A stretch of DNA of 64,000 nucleotides. Source: Alloyangia mangrovi (GTDB lineage Bacteria > Pseudomonadota > Alphaproteobacteria > Rhodobacterales > Rhodobacteraceae). Below are positions 30,136-39,303 of the stretch, piece by piece. Under the pieces are notes generated by a model. It was not told the origin of the DNA, searched no databases, and saw only the letters and a program-made list of their open reading frames with translations. The position numbers and the translations under genes were made by a program. The stretch spans positions 62,001 to 126,000 of the forward strand of contig NZ_NTHN02000010.1 in the NCBI RefSeq assembly GCF_002300555.2, read 5' to 3'. Positions within the stretch are counted from its first letter, which is position 1. Each line of letters begins with the position of its first letter.

Positions 30136-30187
30136 CCCCACCAGGCAGATACCGCCCGCCGGAGCCCCTCCGACCCGCGTTCCTGAA

Positions 30188-30217
30188 CCCCCGCAGCCCT
30201 CGGCTCCGGGGGCTTTT
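30188..30217 (+). terminator. Candidate attenuator terminator upstream of argC paralogue
   Basis: CCCCCG pairs with CGGGGG, continuing inside as AGCC/GGCT with a three-base loop, followed by CTTTT. It lies between the Arg-rich leader ORF and the ArgC-like start. Segment 30159-30166 (CCGGAGCC) is complementary to 30202-30209 (GGCTCCGG), a possible antiterminator. A hairpin pairing 30126-30134 with 30150-30160 overlaps the leader stop codon. Confidence 0.75.
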
Positions 30218-30244
30218 GTATTCCGCACTCTGGAAGGACACAGC

Positions 30245-31219
30245 ATGAGCATTCGTACCGGCATTGTCGGCATCAGCGGTTTCGGCGGTGGCGAGGCGCT
30301 GCGCCTGATCGCGAGCCACCCGTCATTCGACCTTGTCTACGCGGCGGGCGAAGGTAGCGCCGGCAGCCGTCTCGTAGACCGCTTCCCCGGCGTTCCGCAG
30401 GCGCTCGCCGGGCTGGTTATCGAGAAATGGGATCCTGAGGCGCTGCCCGATCTTGACCTGCTGTTCGCATCGCTGCCCACGGGCGCCTCGGCCGAGGCGC
30501 TGGCGGCAGTCCCCGAGCGGGTCAAGATCGTCGACATCGGCGGGGACCACCGCTACGCGCCGGGGTGGATTTATGGCCTTGCCGACGTCTGGCCGGAGCA
30601 GATCAGGGGGCGCAGCCGGGTGGCCAACCCCGGCTGTTTTCCGGCTGCGACGCTAAACGCGCTGGCGCCGCTGCTGGCGACCGGGCTGATCGCGCCGGGC
30701 AATATCGTGATCGACGCCAAGACTGGCATCTCCGGGGCAGGCCGGGGCGGCGGTGGCAGCTTCGGCTACGCCCAGAGCAACGAGAACCTGCAGCCCTACG
30801 GCCTGTTGAAACACGTCCACATGCCCGAGATGGTGACGACGATCGAGCGGCTCGGCGCCGGCAGCGCCGCCGGGCTGGTGTTCACGCCCCATCTCGTACC
30901 GATGACACGCGGCGTGCTGGTCACCATCTACTGCCGCGGCAGCGCCACCACGGAGCAATGCATGGAGGCGGCCCGGAACTTCTACGCCGAGCGCCCCTTC
31001 GTGCGGGTCACCGACCGGCCGCCGCAGACGAAGTGGGCGACCGGTTCGAACCTGTCTTTCGTCAGCTACGCGGCGGATCCACAGCGCGATCTGGTGATTG
31101 CGATGGGAGCGGTCGACAATCTCGGCAAGGGGGCCGCCGGTCACGCGGTGCAGAATGCGAACCTGATTTTCGGGCTGCCGGAAACCGCTGGGTTGGAGGG
31201 GGCACCCGTCTGGCCATGA
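30245..31219 (+). CDS. argC: N-acetyl-gamma-glutamyl-phosphate reductase-like protein
   Basis: A 324-residue ArgC-family NADP-dependent reductase, acting on N-acetylglutamyl phosphate in arginine synthesis if canonical. The catalytic Cys is in VANPGCFPAATLNAL (about 125-139). The usual HRHxPE motif reads HVHMPEM here, losing the Arg, so this may be a paralogue with altered substrate. Most Rhodobacteraceae carry another argC next to rpsI as I recall. The ATG at 30245 follows a GGAAGG site; the longer frame upstream is leader sequence. Confidence 0.8.
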   Translation: MSIRTGIVGISGFGGGEALRLIASHPSFDLVYAAGEGSAGSRLVDRFPGVPQALAGLVIEKWDPEALPDLDLLFASLPTGASAEALAAVPERVKIVDIGGDHRYAPGWIYGLADVWPEQIRGRSRVANPGCFPAATLNALAPLLATGLIAPGNIVIDAKTGISGAGRGGGGSFGYAQSNENLQPYGLLKHVHMPEMVTTIERLGAGSAAGLVFTPHLVPMTRGVLVTIYCRGSATTEQCMEAARNFYAERPFVRVTDRPPQTKWATGSNLSFVSYAADPQRDLVIAMGAVDNLGKGAAGHAVQNANLIFGLPETAGLEGAPVWP

Positions 31220-31269
31220 GGGAAGGCGTCGCGGAACGCGACAGATCCTATGTCATTCGCCGAAATGCA

Positions 31270-31291
31270 AAGGGCCCCACAAGGGGCCCTT
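31270..31291. terminator. Bidirectional terminator between argC and tamB
   Basis: AAGGGCCCC pairs with GGGGCCCTT around ACAA. Placed between the convergent argC-like gene (plus) and tamB (minus), with A and T flanks on both sides, it can end both transcripts. Confidence 0.75.
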
Positions 31292-31315
31292 CGTCTATCG
31301 CGGGAAACGCGCGCC

Positions 31316-34300
31316 TTAGTAGTCGTGCTCGTAATAGATGCCGATGGTGCTGTCGCCCTCCGAGGTCACGCTGCCCTTGGCCTTGAGGCTGGGGGTGATC
31401 TTGATGTTGAGGTTGACCGCGCTGCCGCCGCCGGAGTCGACCTCGACGTCGGTGTAGATGTCCTCCGAGATGTACTTGCCGAGCCGCAGCCCCGCTTGGC
31501 CCTCGTCGTTGGTCGTCACGTCGAGATCGTCCAGCCCGAGGTTCTTTCTCAGCCCGTCCACCGCGCCAGAGCCGCGCCCGGCGAGCGTGTTGACCGCCGC
31601 TGCGATCTGCAGCGCCTGGAAGCCCGAGATCTCGGTGAGGTCGCGGCCGAAGAGCAGCAGCGCCAGCACCTCTTCCTCGGGGCGTGAGGGATCCGAGGTG
31701 AACTCGACGTCGGGCTCGGTGGCAAGCCCGGTGATGCTGACGGTCACCGTGGTGCTTTCGACTTCCGACGTGGCCGCGATGTCCAGCGTCGGGATGAACT
31801 CGCCGGTGAGCGCCATGGTTGCGCGATCCAGCGTGAGCCGCTGGCCGAGGATGTCGAGCCGGCCGCGGATCAGGTCGAAGCGCCCCTGCGGGATCACGTC
31901 GGTGGAGCTGCCGGTGATGCGCAGCGCGCCGCCGAGCTCCATGTCGAGGCCACGGCCACGCACGAAGATCTGCTGAGGCGCCCGGATCACCAGGTCGAGC
32001 GGCAGCGAGTAGGCCGAGCCGCTGCTTTGCTTCTCATCGTCGACTATCCCGGCGCGGATCCGGGTTACATGCGAGCCGAAGGGCTCGGAGACATGGGTCA
32101 GCACGAATCCATGGCTGCCCGGCCCGAGCCCGGTTTCGGGGATACGGATTTCGGCGTTGTCGATGAGGATATCGCCGCCGATCGCCGGGCCGGTGAGCAG
32201 CGGCCCCGAGATCGTCACGTTGCCGCCGAGCTGCACCTGGTAGAGCCGCCGGTCCTCGAGCACGAGGTTGTCGAGCGCGATGCTGAGGTTGGCGGGGAAG
32301 TCGCCGCTCATGCCAATGGTGCCATCGACGTTGATCCGCCCGCCGGTGGCCAGCGCCGTCGAGGCGGTCAGGTTGGTCTGCCCGCCAGAGATATTGGCGT
32401 TGAGGTTGAGCCCGGTGAACTCGAGCCCGGCGGTGGGCACGATGACCCGCGCGCCATTGACCGTGACGTTGCCGGACAGGGAGTTCAGCGCCAGCGGCCC
32501 GTTCAGCCGCATGTCGAAATTCGCCATGCCGGACATCAGGTTGGGCGAGGCGACCTGGTTGGCCAGTTCCAGCGGCGCGTTTCCGGTGATCGCCACGTTG
32601 GCGCTGCCGAAGTCCTGCGCGATGCTGCCCGAGACCTGCGCCCTCGTGCCGCCGGGGGCGGTGAGGTTGCTCTGCACCTGGTACTGCCCGCCGTTCTGGG
32701 TCAGCGTGCCTTCGGCGGTGGCGCGGCCCGGAAGCTGGGGAACCAGAAGTCCCAGATCACGCAGCGCCACGTTGTAGGTGATGCTGCTGTCACCGGCGCC
32801 ATAGGTGCCATTGGCGGTGGCGGTGATCTCGCGCGTCTGCACCTCGAGCTGCTGCACGGTCAGCGCACCGTCCGCATCGCGGCTCAGTTGCACCACGGCG
32901 CTGCCGTCGCCGCCGACCAGCTGGTCGACGGTGGGGATGCCGAGCGCAAGCGCGCGGGTGTCGAGCCGCCCGTCCGCCGAGAGACTGCCGTCCTCGAGGT
33001 TGTAGGCGACATTGCCATCGAAATTCACCCCGCCCGAGAGCGGCTGGCCGACCAGCGGTGCATAGGCGCCCAAAGAGGCGACCGAGGCGGTGCCGTCGAA
33101 GCCCACCGCACCGAGCTTGCCGCCGCCGAGTTTCTCGGCGGTGACGCGGCCCTGCGCGCTGGCCTCGCCCGGGCCGGAGCCGGTGAAGTCGAGTTGATAG
33201 GCGCTGTCGCTCTCCTGCAGCGTGCCCCTGAGCTGGGCACCGCCGGTGACGCCGGGCTGGATCAGCGACATGTCGGGAAGCGAGATGTCGAAGCTGGCGT
33301 TGCTGAGCCCGCTCTCGGCCGAGGGCTCCTTGCCGAGCAGCGCGGCGGTGTAGACGTCGCCCGTCGCGGTGACCTTGATGGCCTGGCCATTCACGTCGAG
33401 CTGGCGGATCTGCACAAGATCGCCGTCATAGGCGACCGAGGCGTCGAGATCGACCGTGCCGGTCAGCAGCCCGTCGACCTGCGCGATGCCGGTCCCGAGA
33501 TCGCGGGTGGTGCCGTCGAGCACTGCGTCGGCGGCGCCGGTGGCCATGTCGTAGGAGACATCGGCGGTCAGGTTCAGCCCGCCTGCCAGAGGTCTGCCTG
33601 CGAGCGGCTCGTAGATCGACAGGTCCGAGGCGGCGACATCGCCGTCGAAGGTGACCGTGCCGAGGCTGCCGTCGGCGAGTTTCTCGGCGCTGGCCTTGCC
33701 GGTGATGCGGACATCGCCCGGGGCCGAGGCGTCGAGGTCGAGGAGGTAGGCATTGCCTTCCTCCTTCAGCGTGCCGGTGACATGCGCGGGGCCGGTGATC
33801 TCAGGTTGAATCAGCGACATGTCGGGCAGGGAGATGTCGAAGCTGGCGTTGCTCTGGCCCGCGCCCGACGTGGGTGTGCCGCCGAGCAGGGCGGCGGTAT
33901 AGACCTCGCCCTCGGCCGAGACCTGCACCGCCTGACCGTTCACCGTGAGCTGGCGGATCTGCGCCAGATCGCCGTCGTAGGCCACCGAGGCATCGAGATC
34001 GACGGTGCCGGTGAGTAGCCCGTCCACCTGCGCGATGCCGGTTTCGACGTTGTTCAAGGTGCCGTCCAGCACGGCGTCGATGGCGCCACCGTCGAGCGTG
34101 TAGGTGACGTCGGTCTTGAGATCGACGCCGCCCGCCAGCGGTTTTCCGGCAAGCGGGGCATAGGCCGCGAGGTCCTGTGCCGCCGCATCGCCCTCGAAGC
34201 GGATGGTGCCGATGGCACCGCCTTCGAGCTTGGTCGCGGTGACCAGACCGTCAAGGTCGGTGCCGCCGGGCGCGCTGCCCTCGATGTCGAGATGATAGGC

Positions 34301-36184
34301 CTCGGGGGTCTCGTCGAGCGTGCCGGAGACTTGTACAGCGCCCGAGAGCCCGTCCTGCACCCTAGAGACGTCCGGGATCGAGATGTCGAAGGTGCCGGTG
34401 CTGCCGCCGGTCTGCAGCTTGGCCTCGGCGACCGCCTTGATCCCTTCGCCCGAGAGATCGAGGCGGCGCAATTCGGTGCCTTCCTCGTTGCGCACGGCCG
34501 AGGCGAAAAGCTCGATCTGACCCTCGAGCAGGCCGTCTGCCTGCGGGATGCCGGTCTTCAAGTCCAGCGTGCGGCCCTGCGCGGTGATATCGAAGCGGCC
34601 TGCGACCGGCTCTACCGAGCCCTTCACCGCAAGATCGGCATCGCCTCCCAACTCGCGCTTGGCAAGGCCCGAGAAACGGCTGATGTCCGCGGCCTTCACG
34701 CTGAGATCGGGCTCGATGATGATGTTGCCGCTGTTGCCGAGGCCGGAGAAGGTCACGTCTCCGGCGAGCGAGACCCCCGCGCCGCCGAAATCGATCTGGC
34801 GCAGGTAGAGCGGATCACCCGCCTGCCAATCGATCTGCATCACGCCCTTCAGCTCCTCGCCCGCGGCGTCGGCCATGGAGGCGTCGGCGAAGTCGAGCCC
34901 CGAGGCGTCGAAGGTGAGCTGCGCCTCGACCCCGCCGGGCAGGGACGCGCCGGAGCTGCGGCGGATGGTGCCGCGTCCGGCGATGTCGGCCCGTTCTATG
35001 GACATGTCGGGCCGGTCGATGCCCTCGGCCACCACGTCGAGACTGAAAGCCTCGCCCTGCGATGCGTCGAAATCGAGCGTCAGCGTGGCGGTGTCGACCA
35101 TGGTCACGTCGCCGGACATGGCGAGCCGCACCGGGCTGCCGTCGTCCGAGGCGATCTTGCCGTCGATCTGCATCAGCTCGGGCCAGCCGTCGGCACCAAT
35201 GCGGGCGGTGCCGGTGAGCGCGACCATGGCGGTCTGCAGGTCCAGCTTTTCCAGATCGAGCGTGCCGTCCGAGCCCTGCAGGCCCGAGACCTGCAGGCTC
35301 TGCTCGGGGCCGAAGAAGTCGCGGTGTTCCTCTGGCAGCAGCGGGCGCAGATCGCCCGACAGATCGGCGGAAAACTGGCGCCCGGCCTCGGAGCTGCCCT
35401 TCAGCGTGACCTGGCCGCCGAGCCGTTCCTCGCCGTCGGTGGCGAGTTGCAGGTCGGCGGTGAAATCGTCGAGCACGCCGTCGCCCTTAACCGTGAGCGC
35501 CAGCGAGGGCGCTCCGGGCAGGCCGAGCTTGGTGCCGACGATGCCGCCGCTCTCCTCTTCGAGCGCGAGGTCGATGTTCAGTGTGCCGCTTTCGTTGGCA
35601 TAACTGCCCGCGAGGGTCAGCGAATCCTGCGGCCCGTCCAGGCGATTCACCGAGATGTCGGCATTGCCCTCGCCATCCGCGAGCTTGGCCGAGCCCTCGA
35701 CCTCTAGCGCGATCTCCTCGCCCATCAGCGGGGCGCCCAGCTCGACCCGGGCGATCTTCAGCGCGCCGACGTCAACCGAGACCGGAAGGTCGGGCAGCGC
35801 GAAATCACCCGAGGCCTCGGGGGCAGGGGCCTCGCCCTCGGTGACCGGGGCGCGGGCTATCGCGAGCCGCTCGGCGCTCAGCTCGTTGACCACCAGCGCG
35901 CCGCGCAGAAGCGCCGTGCGGCGCCAGTTCAACTTGGCATTCTCCAGCGTGAGCCAGACGCCCTCGGAATCCGAGATGGTCATCCGCTCCAGCGTCGCCT
36001 CGGAGCTCAGTGCACCGCGAAAGCCGATGATGCGCACGTCGCGCCCGGCGCCCGAGAGGGAATCCTCGATCAACCGTTCAAGAAAGCCGCCGCTGTCCTC
36101 GTCTTCCTCCTGCGCCAGCGCAGGCGGCGCCGCCAGAAAGAGCGGCAGGAGCAGCAACATGAAAAATCGCTTGAGAAGGGTCAA
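31316..36184 (-). CDS. tamB: Translocation and assembly module protein TamB
   Basis: A 1622-residue inner-membrane anchored protein that forms a beta-helical groove across the periplasm, thought to carry lipids or assist outer-membrane protein assembly with TamA. A signal-anchor (about 2-25) is followed by repeated beta-rich segments and the C-terminal DUF490/TamB domain, ending in a beta-signal-like IGIYYEHDY. Repeated blocks (for example QVDGLLTGTVDLDASVAYDG occurs twice) indicate internal duplication. The start is a TTG overlapping the tamA stop (TTGA); an ATG at 36160 is the alternative. Confidence 0.93.
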   Translation of the reverse strand: MTLLKRFFMLLLLPLFLAAPPALAQEEDEDSGGFLERLIEDSLSGAGRDVRIIGFRGALSSEATLERMTISDSEGVWLTLENAKLNWRRTALLRGALVVNELSAERLAIARAPVTEGEAPAPEASGDFALPDLPVSVDVGALKIARVELGAPLMGEEIALEVEGSAKLADGEGNADISVNRLDGPQDSLTLAGSYANESGTLNIDLALEEESGGIVGTKLGLPGAPSLALTVKGDGVLDDFTADLQLATDGEERLGGQVTLKGSSEAGRQFSADLSGDLRPLLPEEHRDFFGPEQSLQVSGLQGSDGTLDLEKLDLQTAMVALTGTARIGADGWPELMQIDGKIASDDGSPVRLAMSGDVTMVDTATLTLDFDASQGEAFSLDVVAEGIDRPDMSIERADIAGRGTIRRSSGASLPGGVEAQLTFDASGLDFADASMADAAGEELKGVMQIDWQAGDPLYLRQIDFGGAGVSLAGDVTFSGLGNSGNIIIEPDLSVKAADISRFSGLAKRELGGDADLAVKGSVEPVAGRFDITAQGRTLDLKTGIPQADGLLEGQIELFASAVRNEEGTELRRLDLSGEGIKAVAEAKLQTGGSTGTFDISIPDVSRVQDGLSGAVQVSGTLDETPEAYHLDIEGSAPGGTDLDGLVTATKLEGGAIGTIRFEGDAAAQDLAAYAPLAGKPLAGGVDLKTDVTYTLDGGAIDAVLDGTLNNVETGIAQVDGLLTGTVDLDASVAYDGDLAQIRQLTVNGQAVQVSAEGEVYTAALLGGTPTSGAGQSNASFDISLPDMSLIQPEITGPAHVTGTLKEEGNAYLLDLDASAPGDVRITGKASAEKLADGSLGTVTFDGDVAASDLSIYEPLAGRPLAGGLNLTADVSYDMATGAADAVLDGTTRDLGTGIAQVDGLLTGTVDLDASVAYDGDLVQIRQLDVNGQAIKVTATGDVYTAALLGKEPSAESGLSNASFDISLPDMSLIQPGVTGGAQLRGTLQESDSAYQLDFTGSGPGEASAQGRVTAEKLGGGKLGAVGFDGTASVASLGAYAPLVGQPLSGGVNFDGNVAYNLEDGSLSADGRLDTRALALGIPTVDQLVGGDGSAVVQLSRDADGALTVQQLEVQTREITATANGTYGAGDSSITYNVALRDLGLLVPQLPGRATAEGTLTQNGGQYQVQSNLTAPGGTRAQVSGSIAQDFGSANVAITGNAPLELANQVASPNLMSGMANFDMRLNGPLALNSLSGNVTVNGARVIVPTAGLEFTGLNLNANISGGQTNLTASTALATGGRINVDGTIGMSGDFPANLSIALDNLVLEDRRLYQVQLGGNVTISGPLLTGPAIGGDILIDNAEIRIPETGLGPGSHGFVLTHVSEPFGSHVTRIRAGIVDDEKQSSGSAYSLPLDLVIRAPQQIFVRGRGLDMELGGALRITGSSTDVIPQGRFDLIRGRLDILGQRLTLDRATMALTGEFIPTLDIAATSEVESTTVTVSITGLATEPDVEFTSDPSRPEEEVLALLLFGRDLTEISGFQALQIAAAVNTLAGRGSGAVDGLRKNLGLDDLDVTTNDEGQAGLRLGKYISEDIYTDVEVDSGGGSAVNLNIKITPSLKAKGSVTSEGDSTIGIYYEHDY

Positions 36185-38001
36185 AACGCCTGTCCTATCC
36201 CGAGGTAAATCTGAACGCCGTCGCCGGTGTCGCCGCCGGCGGGCATGGCGACGTCGAAGCGCAGCGGGCCGATGCCCGTCTTGTAGCGCACGCCGAGACC
36301 AGCGCCGGCGTGCCATTCGCCGTCATCGCCGCCCGGGGTGCTGTCGCGCCCGACGTAGCCCGCGTCATAGAAGACCACTGCGCCGAGGCTTTCGCCGATA
36401 TCCTGCCGGAACTCGGCCGAGAGGCCCGCGAAGCTGCGGCCGCCGATGGTGTCGCCGTCGCCGAGGTCGATGGCCAGCGACTGGTAGGGCTGACCGCGGA
36501 CGGTACCGGCGCCGCCGGAGTAGAAGAGGTAATCGGGCGGGGTTTCGTCGATGTCGGGGCCGACGACCGAGCCCAGCATCACCCGCCCGGCCAGCACCGA
36601 GCGCTCGCGTGCGCCAAGCGCGAGGTAGCCGCGGAAATCACCGTAGAGCCGCGCGCCGTTGGGATCGTCGCGCAGGTTCAGGAAGGGCGTCGCCTCGGCC
36701 AGCATGTAAAAGCCGTGCCTCGGGTCGAACTCGTTGTCGCGGCGGTCGTATTCGGCCTTCATCGGCAGGGTCAGCAGCTCGAAGGTGCGCTCGCCGAGGT
36801 CGTCCGTGGTTTCGGAATAGAGATAGCCGACGCCGATCTCGGTATAGAGATGGTCGGTGAGCTGGCGGGTGATGCCGAGGGTCAGCTCGATGCTGTCGAG
36901 ATCGTAGTTCGGTTCCTGCAGGTGCTGCAGCTCGGTCTCGAAGTAGCCGTTGGTCTCCGGTCCGATGACGGCGGGGACGTCGAGCCGCCCGGTGAGCGTG
37001 TAATCGAGCGTATCGGCCTGATCGGTGATGTCGGTGATCGAGGCATCGAAGCGCAGCCGTTCGGCACCGCCGAGGATGTTGCGGTGCAGCCAGTAGCCGG
37101 TGAGCGACAGGCCCTCGAGCGAGCTGATCTCGGCGCCTGCGCCAACGCGGCGCGGCTTGGAGTCGACGACCTGCAGCGTGTAGTCGAGCGTGCCGTCGGC
37201 GTTGGGAACATCCTTTTCGCGCAGGGTGACCGTGGCGAAGGTGCCGGTGCGGGTGAGCCGGTCGACCGCGTCATTGACCTCTTGGGGGTCGTAGATCTCT
37301 CCGGTGGGCAGCCCGGCGATACGGCGTCGGGCGCTGCCGCGCACGTCGCTCTTGCCTACGTTCAGCAGCTTGCCGAAGCGCAGCCGCGGGCCGGTGGTGA
37401 CGCCGAGGTCGACATCGACGTAGCGGCTCACGTGGTTGGCGGTGACATCCTCTCGGGTCAACTCGGCCTTGGGGTAGCCGGCGTTGCGCCAGCCGTCGAC
37501 GGCCGCCTGCGCGGCGCTGCTGATGGTGCTGGCACGGGCGCGGTCGCGGGTCTTGAAGTCCGAGGGCAGCTCGGTCCCCGGGGCCAGCGGTGCCACGCTG
37601 GTGCGCCCGAAGCGGAAGCTGGGGCCGCGCTTGACCAGCACGTCGACCCGGTTCACCGATTGCGGCGTGGTGAGCAGCGGGATGTCCGCCGCCTCGCGCC
37701 CGTCGATGCGGATCGAGACCTCGGGCCCGTAGTAGCCGTTGGAATAGAGCGTCTCGACGATGATTCCGTAGTCCTGCAGCGCCGCGGCAAGCACGTCCGG
37801 CCCCTCGGTCTTGCCGTCGGTCTTGGCCCGCACCAGCGCCGAATAGGTGGTGATCTGGTCCTGGATGTCCTGGTCGAGCTCCGGAAATGCGAAGCTGAGC
37901 GTTTCGAAGGCTGAGGCCGGCAGGGCGGCGAGGCTCAGGGCGAGGCTCAGGGAAATAAACGTGTGCCGAGGGCGCAATGAACTGTCCTTTCTCGAAACCA
38001 T
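36181..38001 (-). CDS. tamA: Autotransporter assembly factor TamA (Omp85 family)
   Basis: A 606-residue outer-membrane protein. A signal peptide (about 1-31) ending ALPASA is followed by POTRA domains (about 35-280) and a 16-strand beta-barrel. The conserved lid-lock motif GTVRGQPYQS is in the barrel, and the protein ends in a terminal aromatic residue (IGQAF), as barrel proteins do. It acts with TamB, whose start overlaps its stop. Diverges from the epimerase gene across a 217-base region. Confidence 0.93.
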   Translation of the reverse strand: MVSRKDSSLRPRHTFISLSLALSLAALPASAFETLSFAFPELDQDIQDQITTYSALVRAKTDGKTEGPDVLAAALQDYGIIVETLYSNGYYGPEVSIRIDGREAADIPLLTTPQSVNRVDVLVKRGPSFRFGRTSVAPLAPGTELPSDFKTRDRARASTISSAAQAAVDGWRNAGYPKAELTREDVTANHVSRYVDVDLGVTTGPRLRFGKLLNVGKSDVRGSARRRIAGLPTGEIYDPQEVNDAVDRLTRTGTFATVTLREKDVPNADGTLDYTLQVVDSKPRRVGAGAEISSLEGLSLTGYWLHRNILGGAERLRFDASITDITDQADTLDYTLTGRLDVPAVIGPETNGYFETELQHLQEPNYDLDSIELTLGITRQLTDHLYTEIGVGYLYSETTDDLGERTFELLTLPMKAEYDRRDNEFDPRHGFYMLAEATPFLNLRDDPNGARLYGDFRGYLALGARERSVLAGRVMLGSVVGPDIDETPPDYLFYSGGAGTVRGQPYQSLAIDLGDGDTIGGRSFAGLSAEFRQDIGESLGAVVFYDAGYVGRDSTPGGDDGEWHAGAGLGVRYKTGIGPLRFDVAMPAGGDTGDGVQIYLGIGQAF

Positions 38002-38089
38002 GCGGACACCTTAACGCAGCGGAAGTGCTGCGGCTAGGCGCAGCGGCAATAAGGTCAGCGTTCCGGGTGATTTAGCGCTCATGGTTGAC

Positions 38090-38119
38090 GGGGCGACCGC
38101 TGACCCGCGCGGTCGCCCC
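38090..38119. other. Perfect 11-bp inverted repeat in divergent region
   Basis: GGGGCGACCGC and GCGGTCGCCCC flank an 8-base loop, between tamA (minus) and the epimerase gene (plus). There is no T-tract; possible operator or structured leader. Confidence 0.4.
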
Positions 38120-38218
38120 GCGGTGGCGCGGAAATGCCGCGTCACGGCTTGCCGTAGTGTCGCCGCGGCACTATCCCGAAAGGGAGGCGGATTGGTTGAA
38201 AATGGCAGGGGCACAAAG

Positions 38219-39130
38219 ATGGCGACGCAGACCTATGTGACCGGATGCGCCGGCGTGCTCGGCTTCGAGATCCTGCGCGCGCTCGACGCGGCGGGCCTGC
38301 CGGTCACCGGCATCTCCCGCAGCGCGCTGCCCGAAGGGTCGCCGGCCCTGCCGCATGTGCGGGTGAGCGACGCGCTGCACCCGGGCTGGCTGGCGCCGGG
38401 CGACGCGGCGGCCACGATCGTACATTGCGCGGGCCTGTCGGACGCGCGGCGGCGCTTCGGATCGATCGGTGAGTTGGCGCAGGAGATCACCCTGCCTCAG
38501 ACAGATTTCGTCGAGGCGCTGGCGGCGCGCGGCTGGCGCGGGCACTTTGTCTACCTGTCGACCGCGGCGGTTTACGGCGACACCGAGGATCTGCCGATCC
38601 CCGAGAACCGCGAGCCGCAACCCAAGGGCTATTACGCGCTGCACAAGCTGGCAATGGAGGAGGCGCTGCTGTTCCTCGCCGCGCAGCACGGTTTTCGCCT
38701 GACGATCCTGCGGCTCGGCAACCCCTACGGCACGGCGATGCCGGGACGCGAGCGCGGGGTGATGCGGCTGCTGCTGGATGCGCTGGCTGGCGGCGCCCCC
38801 TTCACCGTCTATGGCAGCGGCGAGACCTCGCGTGATTACCTGCACATGGATGACTTTTGCGACGCGGTGGCGCGGGTGGTGACGACTCCGCTGCCGGGGC
38901 CGGTGACCCGGCTCAACCTCGGCGCGGGGGAGGGCTGTTCGCTGAACGCGCTCATCGCGAAGATGGAGAGGGCGACCGGGCGGCAGCTCAATCTCGTGAG
39001 CGAGCCCTCGGCGCTGGAGGTCAAATCGAGCGTGCTGGATATCTCGCGCGCGCGGCGTGTGCTGGACTGGGCACCGCGGGTGTCGCTGGACGACGGGCTG
39101 GCGCGCATGGTCGCGGACTACGGGATGTAG
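38219..39130 (+). CDS. NAD-dependent epimerase/dehydratase
   Basis: A 303-residue extended SDR acting on nucleotide sugars. The N-terminal Rossmann motif is TGCAGVLG (about 7-14), the catalytic triad has Ser/Thr in YLSTAAVYG and YYALHK (Tyr and Lys). LGNPYG (about 162-167) and SRDYLHMDD (about 202-210) are typical of the UDP-sugar epimerase group. The substrate is not clear, and no capsule or LPS genes are next door. The ATG at 38219 is preferred; a TTG at 38192 has a better GGGAGG site. Confidence 0.85.
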   Translation: MATQTYVTGCAGVLGFEILRALDAAGLPVTGISRSALPEGSPALPHVRVSDALHPGWLAPGDAAATIVHCAGLSDARRRFGSIGELAQEITLPQTDFVEALAARGWRGHFVYLSTAAVYGDTEDLPIPENREPQPKGYYALHKLAMEEALLFLAAQHGFRLTILRLGNPYGTAMPGRERGVMRLLLDALAGGAPFTVYGSGETSRDYLHMDDFCDAVARVVTTPLPGPVTRLNLGAGEGCSLNALIAKMERATGRQLNLVSEPSALEVKSSVLDISRARRVLDWAPRVSLDDGLARMVADYGM

Positions 39131-39154
39131 GGGCGCACTGGGGAAGGCCGCGAA

Positions 39155-39217
39155 GGGGGGGCTCTGCCCCCGCCGCGCTGCGCGCGACTCCCCCGGGATA
39201 TTTGGACCTAGAAGAAA
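39155..39217 (-). repeat. Dispersed palindromic repeat, copy 2
   Basis: Reverse orientation relative to copy 1. Contains GGGGGCTCTGCCCCC, CCGCGCTGCGCGCG, CTCCCCCGGGATATTT and ends in CTAGAAG. It lies just downstream of the epimerase gene. Confidence 0.85.
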
Positions 39218-39249
39218 GGGCGTCGCCGGGGGTGCTGGGTCGCAATGGG

Positions 39250-39275
39250 AAACGCCGCCCAGGAGGGCGGCGTTT
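39250..39275. terminator. Hairpin terminator between epimerase and HlyU-like gene
   Basis: AAACGCCGCCC pairs perfectly with GGGCGGCGTTT around a 4-base loop. It can serve the minus-strand HlyU-like gene and, with the T-run on the plus strand, the epimerase gene. Confidence 0.75.
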
Positions 39276-39303
39276 CGCAGTCAGGGCAGTCAGGGGGCGG
39301 GGC

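Noticed and set aside
30037-30217. Signal recognition particle RNA or 6S RNA in the argC leader
   Set aside because: The conserved GGAAGGAAGCAG-type SRP loop is absent; stems and codon content fit an attenuator better.
30041-30244. In-frame N-terminal extension of the ArgC-like protein
   Set aside because: It covers the leader and terminator region; the ArgC fold begins at ATG 30245 with a GGAAGG site.
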